Shown: positions 8,318-16,929, numbered from the stretch's first letter. The stretch is 64,000 nucleotides of DNA from Mucilaginibacter arboris (GCF_009754915.1 NZ_WPIK01000001.1:124001-188000); one strand, 5' to 3'. The notes: a model not told the origin generated them from the sequence alone. Numbers and translations are program-made.

Positions 8318-9543
8318 TGCTCTAAATAATCCAGTTTCTCCCAGGTAAAAAGCTCTACCTCTACTTTGGTTTCCTCGCCATTAGGTGTAAAAAAAGATTT
8401 GGTTACCGTTTGGGAAGCTTTGCCAAAATGCCCGTAAGCAGCGGTTTCAGCATAAATTGGGTTACGCAATTTAAAGCGTGTTTCGATGGCGTAAGGCGTC
8501 ATATCAAAAATAGCAGAAACCTTTTCTGCTATTTCCCCATCGTGCATACTTACTTTGGCTGTTCCGTAAGTATTAACGTAAATTCCCATAGGCTGCGCTA
8601 CGCCAATAGCATACGAAACCTGAACCAAAACTTCATCACAAACACCGGCAGCAACTAAGTTTTTAGCGATATGACGGGTGGCATAAGCCGCAGAACGGTC
8701 AACTTTAGAAGGGTCTTTTCCGGAGAAAGCGCCGCCGCCATGTGCACCTTTACCGCCATAAGTATCTACAATAATTTTTCGTCCGGTTAAACCCGTATCG
8801 CCGTGCGGGCCACCAATTACAAATTTACCCGTTGGGTTAATGTGATATTTGATCTCCACATTAAAAAAATGACTGTATTTAGGATATTTTGCTTTTACAC
8901 GCGGAATAAGTACTTGGATGATATCTTCCCTGATCTTATCAAGCATCGCTTTTTCTTCGTCAAAATCATCATGTTGGGTAGAAATAACAATGGCATCAAT
9001 CCGGATAGGCTGGTTATCATCATTATACTCCAACGTTACCTGGGATTTTGCATCCGGGCGCAGGTATTGAATTTGTGTATTTTCACGACGGATTGCAGCC
9101 AGTTCTATCAATAACGCATTGGCAATATCCAAAGTAAGCGGCATGTAATTGTCTGTTTCAATGGTGGCATAGCCAAACATCATTCCCTGGTCGCCGGCAC
9201 CTTGCAACTGCTTGTTTTCGCGGTCAACGCCCTGGTTAATGTCCGGAGATTGTTCGTGGATGGCAGATAAAACACTACAAGAGTTACCATCAAACATATA
9301 AGCGCCTTTAGTATAACCAATTTTGTTGATCACATCGCGTGCAATTTTCTGAACATCTAAATAAGCTTTAGATTTTACTTCTCCTGCTAAAAAAACCTGG
9401 CCGGTGGTTACCAGCGTTTCACAGGCAACTTTAGAATCAGGGTCGAAGGCAAGGAAATTATCGATTAAAGCATCAGAAATTTGATCGGCAACTTTATCGG
9501 GATGTCCTTCTGAAACAGACTCCGAAGTAAATAAATATGACAT
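8293..9543 (-). CDS. metK: S-adenosylmethionine synthase
   Basis: A 416-residue methionine adenosyltransferase, making SAM from methionine and ATP in the cytoplasm. The start [20 protein letters not shown], the central [12 protein letters not shown] hexapeptide region and [18 protein letters not shown] are hallmark motifs; length is normal for the Bacteroidota form. The leader carries a SAM-II-like riboswitch (9611-9664) behind a good promoter, so its product likely represses it. The last residues VKEAFGL are encoded by one arm of a repeat hairpin. Confidence 0.98.
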   Translation of the reverse strand: MSYLFTSESVSEGHPDKVADQISDALIDNFLAFDPDSKVACETLVTTGQVFLAGEVKSKAYLDVQKIARDVINKIGYTKGAYMFDGNSCSVLSAIHEQSPDINQGVDRENKQLQGAGDQGMMFGYATIETDNYMPLTLDIANALLIELAAIRRENTQIQYLRPDAKSQVTLEYNDDNQPIRIDAIVISTQHDDFDEEKAMLDKIREDIIQVLIPRVKAKYPKYSHFFNVEIKYHINPTGKFVIGGPHGDTGLTGRKIIVDTYGGKGAHGGGAFSGKDPSKVDRSAAYATRHIAKNLVAAGVCDEVLVQVSYAIGVAQPMGIYVNTYGTAKVSMHDGEIAEKVSAIFDMTPYAIETRFKLRNPIYAETAAYGHFGKASQTVTKSFFTPNGEETKVEVELFTWEKLDYLEQVKEAFGL

Positions 9544-9582
9544 AGCTATTTTAACGAAAGTGTAAATAAACAGTAAATAGCT
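9544..9582 (-). promoter_or_regulatory. Start-codon hairpin in metK leader (expression platform)
   Basis: On the minus strand AGCTATTT (9582-9575) is the perfect complement of AAATAGCT (9551-9544), which lies directly before the metK ATG. Folding this stem would hide the ribosome-loading region. Its 5' arm overlaps by two bases the segment (9581-9596) that can pair with the riboswitch aptamer, so the two pairings compete. Confidence 0.55.
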
Positions 9583-9610
9583 GATCTGGATTGCAAGCGC
9601 AAAAAGGAAT

Positions 9611-9664
9611 ACGTTTTTAGCACTTTTTTTAATGTGGTTGCAATCAATTCAAATCAGTCCACTT
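9611..9664 (-). promoter_or_regulatory. SAM-II (SAM-alpha) riboswitch aptamer before metK
   Basis: Read on the minus strand: AGTGG-ACTGATTTG, a short loop, ATTGCAA-CCAC, an A-rich joint, then GTGCTAAAA. P1 is GUGG (9662-9659) with CCAC (9637-9634). The order stem, UGAUUUG, UUGCAA, stem, A-rich linker, GCUAAA is the conserved skeleton of SAM-II riboswitches, known from Proteobacteria and Bacteroidota. Placement before a SAM synthase and just after a promoter fits. The pseudoknot pairing was not checked computationally. Confidence 0.8.
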
Positions 9665-9673
9665 AACAGGCAG

Positions 9674-9704
9674 CAAAATTAAAACATTTTTATAATTGCC
9701 CAAA
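9674..9704 (-). promoter_or_regulatory. metK promoter (Bacteroidota type)
   Basis: On the minus strand TTTG (9704-9701) is followed after 19 bases by TAATTTTG (9681-9674), matching the Bacteroidota -33/-7 consensus TTTG and TAnnTTTG at the usual spacing. Transcription would start near 9668-9671, immediately before the riboswitch. Confidence 0.7.
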
Positions 9705-9843
9705 TCGCAATCAAATTTGTTTTTTTAAATTTATATGCTGTTTTTAGGGCACCAAAATATGAGTGCGGTTGAGAAGCAAAAAAGGATTATCAGAAAGATG
9801 AGCTATGAATGTTGTTAATAGGTCAGGCACAATTTTTTAGGCT

Positions 9844-9856
9844 ATAAAAACAGTAT
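9844..9856 (+). repeat. TAAAAACAGTATC sister-form repeat
   Basis: Single copy of the second form of the dispersed repeat, in the spacer between metK and the SUI1 gene. The rest of the spacer from 9705 to 9892 shows no other feature I can name. Confidence 0.6.
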
Positions 9857-9892
9857 CAAAGATTAAATCTCATTGCATTCAGTTAATTTAAA

Positions 9893-10231
9893 GTGAGTAA
9901 AAAAAATAAGAATATTTCGGGCGTAGTTTATTCTACCAATCCTGATTTTGAATATGAGCAGGAAAATAAAGAAGCAGAGACTTTGCCGGTTCAGCAGCAA
10001 CAGCTTAAGATTTTCCTTGACCGAAAATCTGGAGGCAAATTAATAACGCGGATTGCTGATTTTAAAGGCAGTGAAGAAGATTTAGAAAAATTAGGCAAAA
10101 AATTAAAAACAAAATGCGGGGTTGGAGGCGCTGTAAAAGACGGGGAAATACTAATACAAGGAAATTTTCGTGATAAGGTACTCGAAATTTTGAAAATTGA
10201 TAATTATAAAGCAAAAATAGCAGGAGGATAA
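9893..10231 (+). CDS. SUI1/eIF1-like translation initiation factor (YciH type)
   Basis: A 112-residue protein with a GTG start at 9893. The C-terminal SUI1 fold is visible from [17 protein letters not shown] through [20 protein letters not shown], the classic YciH/eIF1 signature. Bacterial members are thought to influence start-codon selection. It stands alone between metK and the exb operon, with GGAGGATAAGC at its own 3' end rather than before a gene. Confidence 0.88.
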   Translation: MSKKNKNISGVVYSTNPDFEYEQENKEAETLPVQQQQLKIFLDRKSGGKLITRIADFKGSEEDLEKLGKKLKTKCGVGGAVKDGEILIQGNFRDKVLEILKIDNYKAKIAGG

Positions 10232-10542
10232 GCAAGATATTTTACACTACCGTAAATAGTGTATATTTTACACTTAACACTTGCATAAATTGATTATTTT
10301 CTTTTTAATTGTAAAAAGAAAATGCTTAAAATGCATTAGCTGCTCTTTGTAAAAGCAATTCTTTATTTGTAATTTTATACGGCAGTTTAATAAATGATAC
10401 GGTTAAATGATAATTAAGGTTACATTTATTCTTTTTTAAATAATTGTAAAACTTTAAATTTGTTATTGCATTGTTAAAAACACCATTAATAAAGTCTATA
10501 TTTATAAAACTAAAATCTAACTAAAACTAAACAATCTAAAAA
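10232..10542. other. AT-rich leader region before exbB
   Basis: 311 bases without a gene. A weak hairpin ACACTA-ccgtaaa-TAGTGT (10244-10262) followed by ATATTTTA may end the SUI1 transcript. A -7 box lies at 10455-10462. The 80-base stretch before exbB is strongly A-rich, as is usual for Bacteroidota leaders. Confidence 0.5.
10455..10462 (+). promoter_or_regulatory. Candidate -7 promoter box for the exb/tonB operon
   Basis: TAAATTTG matches TAnnTTTG exactly, 80 bases before exbB. I see no well-spaced -33 TTTG, so this is a candidate only. Confidence 0.4.
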
Positions 10543-11379
10543 ATGGCAACTACTCCACCAAAACCAACAACAACAGTAAAAAAAGAAAGCTCAGGTTCAT
10601 CGAGCATTTTTGCATCTTTAGTAATTCCAATTGCTTTTATAGTAGCTATATTAGTATATATGTTTGTTTTGGGTGATCCAAGTCACTACAAAGGTGGTGA
10701 TGTAGAACACGGCGATCCGACAGATTACTTTGGAACCGTACACAGAGGAGGGCCAATTGTACCCGTGTTAATGACTTTCTTACTATGTGTAATTATTTTT
10801 TCTATAGAAAGATTTGTAGTTATTGGTAAAGCAGCAGGTTCTGGTAATGTTGATGCTTTTATCAAAAAAGTACAAGCTTATTTAAATTCTGGTAATATCG
10901 AAGCTGCAAGTGCAGAATGCGATAAACAAAAAGGTTCTGTTGCAAACGTAATTAAATCAGGTTTGAAAAAATACCGTGAAATGGAACTGGAAACCAATAT
11001 GGATGTGGACCAGAAATGTTTAGCTATCCAAAAAGACATTGAAGAAGCAACTTCTTTAGAAATGCCTATGCTGGAGCAAAACTTAACCATTATTGCAACT
11101 TTGGTATCTATCGGTACATTAACCGGTTTATTAGGTACGGTAACCGGTATGATCAGGGCGTTCGCTGCATTAGCAACATCAGGTGCCCCTAATCAGGCTG
11201 CTCTTGCAACTGGTATTTCAGAAGCATTGATCAATACAGCATTAGGTATCTTCACTTCAACTTTAGCTGTTATTGCTTATAACTTCTTTACGTCTAAAAT
11301 TGATACTTTAACCTATGCTATTGATGAAACAGGTTTTAGTATCGTTCAAACTTATGCAGCATCTCATAAGAATTCTTAA
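10543..11379 (+). CDS. exbB: MotA/TolQ/ExbB proton channel protein
   Basis: A 278-residue inner-membrane protein: one hydrophobic segment near residues 24-42, a second after GGPIVPVLMTFLLCVIIFSI, and a pair at about 180-260 including TLVSIGTLTGLLGTVTGMI, the ExbB/TolQ signature. Together with ExbD it converts proton flow into movement of TonB. It heads the set exbB-exbD-exbD-tonB, with 59 bases to the next gene. Confidence 0.95.
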   Translation: MATTPPKPTTTVKKESSGSSSIFASLVIPIAFIVAILVYMFVLGDPSHYKGGDVEHGDPTDYFGTVHRGGPIVPVLMTFLLCVIIFSIERFVVIGKAAGSGNVDAFIKKVQAYLNSGNIEAASAECDKQKGSVANVIKSGLKKYREMELETNMDVDQKCLAIQKDIEEATSLEMPMLEQNLTIIATLVSIGTLTGLLGTVTGMIRAFAALATSGAPNQAALATGISEALINTALGIFTSTLAVIAYNFFTSKIDTLTYAIDETGFSIVQTYAASHKNS

Positions 11380-11438
11380 TTCTTTGTGCCCATTTGTTTA
11401 TTTATCATTATAACAAATTATATTAATTAAAAGCAATT

Positions 11439-12044
11439 ATGCCAAAAGCTCATATAAAAAGAAAAAGTACTGCAATTGATATGACGGCAATGTGCGATAT
11501 GGCTTTCCTTTTGCTTACTTTTTTCATTCTTACTTCTAAATTTAAAACAGAAGACCCTGTTCCGGTAGACATTCCCGGATCCTCAGTCCTTGTTAAATTA
11601 CCGGATGATGTTGCTACGTTAACTATTGGCGAGGGAAAAGTTTTTTTTGGGATGGAAGGCGAAGCAATCCGGAGGCAAACACTGGAAAGCGTTGGCCAGA
11701 AGTACAATATTACTTTTACACCCTCAGAAAAAGCACAGTTTGAAACCCTGCCATCATTTGGTGTGCCTATTGCCAGCATGAAGCAGTTTCTGGATATGAC
11801 CCCAGATCAGCGTAAGGCGCTGAAACAGCCCGGGATCCCAACAGATTCTGTTAGTAATGAATTGTTTAATTGGGTCCGTGAAGCACGCGTTTCTGCAAAA
11901 GCACTTGTAAATAAAGAATTAAGGATTAGTATTAAAGGTGACAGTAAGGAAGAATATCCTACTATTAAAAAGGTAATTGACGTATTGCAAAAGCAAAAAG
12001 TAAATAAATTTAGCCTGATTACTTCATTAAGGGTTGCAAAATAA
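11439..12044 (+). CDS. exbD: ExbD/TolR biopolymer transport protein (first copy)
   Basis: A 201-residue protein with one N-terminal transmembrane helix; the proton-relay aspartate lies in TAMCDMAFLLLTFFIL. The periplasmic part is longer than in classical ExbD (about 140 residues) because of an insert near residues 55-130. It precedes a second ExbD by 15 bases; Bacteroidota often carry two ExbD genes in Ton operons, possibly forming a mixed assembly. Confidence 0.93.
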   Translation: MPKAHIKRKSTAIDMTAMCDMAFLLLTFFILTSKFKTEDPVPVDIPGSSVLVKLPDDVATLTIGEGKVFFGMEGEAIRRQTLESVGQKYNITFTPSEKAQFETLPSFGVPIASMKQFLDMTPDQRKALKQPGIPTDSVSNELFNWVREARVSAKALVNKELRISIKGDSKEEYPTIKKVIDVLQKQKVNKFSLITSLRVAK

Positions 12045-12059
12045 TTAAACTAAAATAAA

Positions 12060-12596
12060 ATGGCAGAATTAGATACCTCCGGGGGTGGCAAGAAAGGCGG
12101 AGGAAAAGTAAGAAGTAAAAAAGCATCCACCCGTGTTGATTTAACAGCCATGGTAGATTTGGCGTTCTTACTGATTACGTTTTTTATGCTTACCACAACA
12201 TTAGCTAAACCACAAGCAATGGATTTAGCTATGCCAGATAAGGATGAAAAGATTAAAGATCAAAAACCTGTTCCGGCTTCCAGAACAATGACAGTATTGC
12301 TTGGAAGTAAAGATAAGTTAGAATACTTTGTAGGTGAACCAGGAAAAGTGCCGCCAACCGCTACCGATTATGGTAAGAATGGCATTCGTAAAGCACTACT
12401 TGACAACTATCAACGGGTTAAACAACAATCAGGAGGAAAAGAAATGATTGTTATTATCAAGCCATCAGATAAATCAAACTATAAAAACATGGTTGATATA
12501 TTAGATGAACTGAAAATTGCCAATTTACAGATTTATGCTATTGGGGATATCCTTCCTAATGAGATTGATTTGTTAAAAAGGGATGGGTTATACTAA
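12060..12596 (+). CDS. exbD: ExbD/TolR biopolymer transport protein (second copy)
   Basis: A 178-residue second ExbD. A Gly/Lys-rich start (SGGGKKGGGKVRSKKA) precedes the helix carrying the conserved aspartate in TAMVDLAFLLITFFML. The C-terminal part ends DILPNEIDLLKRDGLY. It is clearly diverged from the first ExbD outside the helix, so this is an old duplication rather than a recent one. Confidence 0.93.
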   Translation: MAELDTSGGGKKGGGKVRSKKASTRVDLTAMVDLAFLLITFFMLTTTLAKPQAMDLAMPDKDEKIKDQKPVPASRTMTVLLGSKDKLEYFVGEPGKVPPTATDYGKNGIRKALLDNYQRVKQQSGGKEMIVIIKPSDKSNYKNMVDILDELKIANLQIYAIGDILPNEIDLLKRDGLY

Positions 12597-12660
12597 TATA
12601 ATCCATTATAATAAAAAGAATATTAAAATCGTTAATTACAATAAATTATAAACACAAACC

Positions 12661-13497
12661 ATGGCAAGATTAGATATACTGAATCCGGAATGGCTTGATG
12701 TTGTTTTTAGTGGCCGTAATAAGGCTTATGGAGCTTATGTGCTTCGTAAAGAAAATGCAAAGACTTCTGTAAGGGCTTTAATCATCGCCAGTTCTTTGTT
12801 TTTGCTTGCTATTGCAATGCCCACTATTATTAACAAGATCAAGGGTTTTATTCCGAAGGCCGATGAAAAGGTAAAAATTCAGGATGTGGTATTAACGCCG
12901 CCACCGGCAGTTGATATGACAAAACCTCCTCCACCGCCTCCAACAGTGGAACCACCTAAACCAAAGGTTGATCAGGTTCGTTTTCCACCTCTTGTTGTAA
13001 AACCAGACAATCAGGTGCCTGAAAAAGATCCACCAACGGTAAAAGAGCTGGAAGTAAAAGATCCTGGACAAAAGGATCAAAAAGGCGATCCTTCTGCTGA
13101 TATTCGTATTGATGAAGCGGTAGGTAATTCTGATGTTAAACAAGCAGTTGTAGAAGAAAACACAAATGCGATTGTAAGTTTTGCAGCAGTAGAAAAATTG
13201 CCACAATTTCCAGGTGGCGAAGCAGCTTTTGGTAATTATTTAAGTAAAAGCATTCGTTATCCGCCAGTTGCTAAGGAAAATAATACTCAAGGACGTGTTA
13301 TTGTATCCTTTGTAGTAGAAAAAGATGGTAGTTTAACAGACATTAAAGTGCTACGCGATATCGGCGGTGGCTGCGGGCCAGAAGCTGTCCGGGTTTTATC
13401 TAAGTCACCACATTGGACACCTGGCATACAAAACGGTAAAGCGGTACGTGTTGCTTACACAATGCCGATTAACTTTACCCTTGCAGGAGATCAGTAG
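12661..13497 (+). CDS. tonB: Energy transducer TonB
   Basis: A 278-residue TonB. After a cytoplasmic start with SGRNKAYGAYVLRKEN comes one transmembrane segment (about residues 38-58), a proline-rich periplasmic spacer (PPPPPPTVEPPKPK) and a C-terminal TonB domain (about 180-278) from FPGGEAAFGNYL to YTMPINFTL. It couples ExbBD to outer-membrane receptors. The C-terminal domain is strikingly like the TonB domain of the M56 protein at 518-2479. It ends with tandem TAG TAG. Confidence 0.95.
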   Translation: MARLDILNPEWLDVVFSGRNKAYGAYVLRKENAKTSVRALIIASSLFLLAIAMPTIINKIKGFIPKADEKVKIQDVVLTPPPAVDMTKPPPPPPTVEPPKPKVDQVRFPPLVVKPDNQVPEKDPPTVKELEVKDPGQKDQKGDPSADIRIDEAVGNSDVKQAVVEENTNAIVSFAAVEKLPQFPGGEAAFGNYLSKSIRYPPVAKENNTQGRVIVSFVVEKDGSLTDIKVLRDIGGGCGPEAVRVLSKSPHWTPGIQNGKAVRVAYTMPINFTLAGDQ

Positions 13498-13506
13498 TAG
13501 ATTGTT

Positions 13507-13725
13507 ATGTTAAATGGATTTAATTTTAAGGAGAAACCGCTCAAAGAGCGGTTTCTCCTTATTTTAGGGCTGGTCACATTTATTTGTTTTTTAGGATTAG
13601 GTTTAATGATTATGTTTTGGAACAAGCTTCCTTTAAACATGACCACTACTCAAAAATATCTATTTGGATCTGTAATTATTATTTATTCAATTATCCGTTT
13701 TTCAAGATTATTTACTAAAAGATGA
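13507..13725 (+). CDS. Small two-helix membrane protein in the ton operon
   Basis: A 72-residue protein with two hydrophobic helices (about residues 17-37 and 50-66) and a basic end. I do not recognise a named family. It starts nine bases after tonB and overlaps the next gene by four bases (ATGA), so it belongs to the operon. Codons 8-18 encode a 15-base perfect hairpin (13528-13560), so the frame also carries an RNA signal. Confidence 0.72.
   Translation: MLNGFNFKEKPLKERFLLILGLVTFICFLGLGLMIMFWNKLPLNMTTTQKYLFGSVIIIYSIIRFSRLFTKR
13528..13560 (+). terminator. Intragenic hairpin after tonB (attenuator-like)
   Basis: AAGGAGAAACCGCTC (13528-13542), loop AAA, and its perfect reverse complement (13546-13560), followed by ATTTTAG. 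GC-rich core and short loop resemble an intrinsic terminator with a weak T-tract. It lies inside the start of the 72-codon gene, 31 bases after the tonB stop. Confidence 0.7.
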
Positions 13726-14642
13726 AATCAACAAGAATAAGCTTTTTAACTTTTGCTTTATTATTGATTATTATTCTTGCTTCTTGTAATGAAAATAATG
13801 CTGATAATGGTTCAGATCAATTTACTTCTGGAAGCTATAATTTTATTTTTGATGATTCCCTTTCTCCTCTTTTAGACCAAGAAATATATGTTTTTAAATC
13901 TATTTATGCTGATGCAAAACCTAATGTTATTTATCAGCCTGAAAACAAGATTTTAGATTTAATTTTAAATAATAAAGCACGGTTTGCAGTGATGGGGCGA
14001 ACACTAAGGCCTGATGAAGTTAAGATACTAAATAATAGAAATTTGCCACCAAAAATTGGCAAAGTTGCTGTTGATGCAATAACTGTAATTGTTGCTAAAA
14101 ATTCACCTGACTCTTTAATGTTATTATCGGATATTAAAAACTTGTTCGGCAAAAATACTAAAGGGAATAAAAATCTCGTTTTTGATAATCAAAACTCAAG
14201 TATAATTAGTTATTTTAAAAACTTTTCGGGCATTTCTCAATTAGAACAAAAAAATATTTTTGCCCTTAAAAACAGCAAAGAAGTTATAAAATATATTGCA
14301 GCCCATCAAAATGCTATTGGTTTTATCAGTTATAGCTGGCTAACAGAACCGGATGCAGATTATGAAAATGCAGTAAATAATATTAAAATAGTGGGTATTA
14401 AAGATGAAAGTTCGAAAGACGAACCAAATAGTTATTTTAAACCAAACCAATCAACATTAGCTCTAAAACAATATCCCTTAAGAAGGTCTGTATATGTAAT
14501 AGATTGTACGGGCAAAGTAGGATTAGGCACAGGTTTTGCGTCATTTTTACAAAGTGAAAGAGGGCAAAAAATAGTGCTAAGATCAGGCTTACTGCCAGAT
14601 TCTATGCCTACAAGAGAAATAACTATAAAAAAGGACTTATAA
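13722..14642 (+). CDS. PstS-like phosphate-binding lipoprotein
   Basis: A 306-residue protein with a lipoprotein signal (LLLIIILASC, cysteine at residue 22) and a PstS/PBP-like fold: VIYQPENKILDLILNN, VAVDAITVIVAKNSPDS, LKNIKNLFG-like segment and AIGFISYSWL. PstS relatives bind phosphate for ABC uptake; no pst transporter genes follow here. Placed in a TonB operon, it may instead serve Ton-dependent uptake or envelope sensing. The coding sequence is more AT-rich than its neighbours. Function is inferred only from fold and context. Confidence 0.78.
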   Translation: MKSTRISFLTFALLLIIILASCNENNADNGSDQFTSGSYNFIFDDSLSPLLDQEIYVFKSIYADAKPNVIYQPENKILDLILNNKARFAVMGRTLRPDEVKILNNRNLPPKIGKVAVDAITVIVAKNSPDSLMLLSDIKNLFGKNTKGNKNLVFDNQNSSIISYFKNFSGISQLEQKNIFALKNSKEVIKYIAAHQNAIGFISYSWLTEPDADYENAVNNIKIVGIKDESSKDEPNSYFKPNQSTLALKQYPLRRSVYVIDCTGKVGLGTGFASFLQSERGQKIVLRSGLLPDSMPTREITIKKDL

Positions 14643-14664
14643 TTTAACATTTAGAATTTTAACT

Positions 14665-16377
14665 ATGAAGATGATCAATAAAGCAGCAATGACCATTTCC
14701 GGTTTAGCCATGTTAAGTTCTTCTGTTTTTGCGCAAAGTTTGGCAGATGCCAAAAAAGCAATAGATGCAGAACAATACCAGAAGGCCGAGTCGATGCTGA
14801 AAAACCTGACACAAACCCAACCGTCTAAAGATGAAAATTATTTTTATCTGGGGTGGCTATATTTAAAAAAGGACTATTCTGATTCTGCAAGGGCTACCTT
14901 TACAAAGGGAATTAGTATTAACCCAAAATCAGCTTTAAATTATGCTGGTTTAGGTGCAGCAGACCGTGTAGATAAAAACACAGCCGCTGCAAAATCTAAC
15001 TTTGATAAAGCTGTTGCTGTTATTGATAAAAAAGACACAGAACCTTATGTGTATATTGGGAAGGCATATTTGTTAGATCCCAATCCGGATGCAAATGCAG
15101 CTATTCAGATTTTACAAAAAGGTATAGCAGCAAACCCTAAAGAAAAAAATCCGGAGTTATATGCTGCTTTAGGTGATGCTTACCGTTCGCAGTTGAAAAA
15201 TACAGATGCTTATGATAATTACACTCAGGCATTAGCTATTAATCCAAAAATGGTAAGTGCAGTGGTAGCAACGGGGGTGATCTGGAAACAAGCTAACAAT
15301 TTTGAAGATTCTGAAAAAGAGTATCGTAAAGCCTTGTCTATCGATCCAAGTTACGGTCCTGCTTATCGTGAATTAGCAGAGACCTATTTACGATGGGGCA
15401 GAAACAGTACAAAGACTGTTTCCGAGCAGAAATACAAACAAGCGGTAGATTTTTATAAAAAATATCTTGACTTAACTGATCGGTCCATCGATTCCAGATT
15501 ACGTTATGCTGAGTTTCTGGTTTATGCTGAGGACTATAAAGCTTTAGAGCAGGAAGCAAATGAATTAGCCAAGATAGCTCCTAAAAATGATTTAATTGTT
15601 TACAGGTTCTTAGGATACTCTGCTTATGAAAATAAGAATTACGCTGCAGGCCTTGATGCTTTAAACAAATTTATAAGCCAGGCTAACCCAAAAAGAATTA
15701 TTCCATTAGATTATTTGTACCAGGGGCGTTTGCAAATTGCTTTAGGCCAAGATTCATTAGGTATAAATTCATTAAGAAAAGCTTTACAATTAGATACGAA
15801 TCAAGTTGAAGCTTATGGAGAGATAGCCAAATCACTTTATAATCAAAAGAAATATCTGGAAGCCGGAGATGCTTATAAAACATATATAGCTAAATCTCAC
15901 GAAGCTACTTTAAATGATTATTTGAGGGAAGGCGTTAGTTATTACAATGCATTTAAGGCCCAATACTATAGTACTGCAACTCCGAAACCAATTCCGGATA
16001 CAACATTAATTGTAAAAGCTGATACTGCATTTAATTATATACAGAAGCACGCAACGGCACCAATAGCTACGGTGGCGCTTTACGAAGCAAGGGCAAATGA
16101 CCTGAAAGAACCGAGCCGGAATACTTCTCAAGGTTACGCTAAGCCATACTATGAGCAATACATTCAATTAATTACTGCTAAAGGGCCCGTTGCTGATGCA
16201 GATAAGCAGTTTTTAGCGGAAGCATATGTGTATCTGGGAACCTATTATGAGTATGTGGAGAAAAACGAAGCTAAAGCTGCTGAAAATTTTGCTAAAGCAA
16301 AAGAGAATGACCCAACAAACAAGCAAGTAGCGGATTTCTTTGCAAGGAAAGGCGGAGGTGCTGGCAAAAGCAAGTAA
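14665..16377 (+). CDS. Secreted tetratricopeptide-repeat protein
   Basis: A 570-residue protein with a signal peptide ending near SSVFAQS and many TPR units from residue 35 onward (for example ENYFYLGWLYLKKDYSDSARATF, SALNYAGLGAA, PYVYIGKAYL, PELYAALGDAYRSQ). TPR arrays act as scaffolds for protein contacts. It closes the exb/ton operon, and a strong terminator follows at once. A similar gene order (ExbBD, TonB, PstS-like, TPR) recurs in Bacteroidota, suggesting a periplasmic partner of the Ton motor. Confidence 0.85.
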   Translation: MKMINKAAMTISGLAMLSSSVFAQSLADAKKAIDAEQYQKAESMLKNLTQTQPSKDENYFYLGWLYLKKDYSDSARATFTKGISINPKSALNYAGLGAADRVDKNTAAAKSNFDKAVAVIDKKDTEPYVYIGKAYLLDPNPDANAAIQILQKGIAANPKEKNPELYAALGDAYRSQLKNTDAYDNYTQALAINPKMVSAVVATGVIWKQANNFEDSEKEYRKALSIDPSYGPAYRELAETYLRWGRNSTKTVSEQKYKQAVDFYKKYLDLTDRSIDSRLRYAEFLVYAEDYKALEQEANELAKIAPKNDLIVYRFLGYSAYENKNYAAGLDALNKFISQANPKRIIPLDYLYQGRLQIALGQDSLGINSLRKALQLDTNQVEAYGEIAKSLYNQKKYLEAGDAYKTYIAKSHEATLNDYLREGVSYYNAFKAQYYSTATPKPIPDTTLIVKADTAFNYIQKHATAPIATVALYEARANDLKEPSRNTSQGYAKPYYEQYIQLITAKGPVADADKQFLAEAYVYLGTYYEYVEKNEAKAAENFAKAKENDPTNKQVADFFARKGGGAGKSK

Positions 16378-16390
16378 AACAGAATTGCTT

Positions 16391-16427
16391 TATATAAAAA
16401 GGCCTCGTTTAGAGGCCTTTTTATATA
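16391..16427 (+). terminator. Intrinsic terminator after the TPR gene
   Basis: Perfect 16-base arms TATATAAAAAGGCCTC (16391-16406) and the reverse complement (16412-16427) around GTTTA. The GGCCTC core and T-rich right arm form a strong terminator, symmetric enough to work both ways. Confidence 0.9.
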
Positions 16428-16453
16428 TTTGAAGAATTTTTAAAAGTATTTTT

Positions 16454-16825
16454 ATGGAAGCACAAAGTTTACCGATAAATTATCTTCCCATTATCTTTCA
16501 AATGATTGTAGCAATAGGTTTTGTATTCACTACCATGTTGGTAACTCATAAATTAGGCCCTAAAAGAAGCACGAAAGATAAACTAACTCCATTTGAATCT
16601 GGTATAGAAGTAATAGGAAATGCTCGGACACCTGTTTCCATCAAATATTTTCTGGTAGCTATCCTTTTTGTGCTTTTTGATGTAGAAGTAATTTTCATGT
16701 ATCCATGGGCCGTTAATTTCAGGGATTTAGGATCAGATGGCATGATCGAAATGTTCATCTTTATGGGAACATTGCTGCTTGGTTTTATTTATATCCTGAA
16801 AAAGAAAGCGTTAGATTGGGATTAA
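16454..16825 (+). CDS. nuoA: NADH-quinone oxidoreductase subunit A
   Basis: A 123-residue membrane subunit with three hydrophobic helices. The motif PFESGIE followed by KYFLVAILFVLFDVEVIFMY is the NuoA signature. It starts the complex I cluster right after the ton operon terminator. A near copy of the dispersed repeat (TAAAAGAAGCAC, 16560-16571) encodes PKRSTK in the loop between helices one and two. Confidence 0.97.
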   Translation: MEAQSLPINYLPIIFQMIVAIGFVFTTMLVTHKLGPKRSTKDKLTPFESGIEVIGNARTPVSIKYFLVAILFVLFDVEVIFMYPWAVNFRDLGSDGMIEMFIFMGTLLLGFIYILKKKALDWD

Positions 16826-16892
16826 CTACAATAGAATAATTCTAAATACGTTAACTCTTAATCAGTGCCTGTTACACAAAAATTTATTATTG

Positions 16893-16929
16893 TAGATTTG
16901 TACTCATCTTTAAAAAAGATGAGTTTTTG
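16893..16929 (+). promoter_or_regulatory. Promoter box and hairpin between nuoA and nuoB
   Basis: TAGATTTG (16893-16900) matches the -7 consensus and is followed at once by ACTCATCTT-TAAAA-AAGATGAGT (16902-16924) and TTTTTGT. The hairpin could stop nuoA transcripts, or cap the 5' end of a new transcript started at the box. No clear -33 element is visible. Confidence 0.5.

Noticed and set aside
12892-13206. 104-codon minus-strand open frame within tonB
   Set aside because: Antisense of the proline-rich spacer; the Trp/Arg/Phe-rich composition is what reversed proline codons give.
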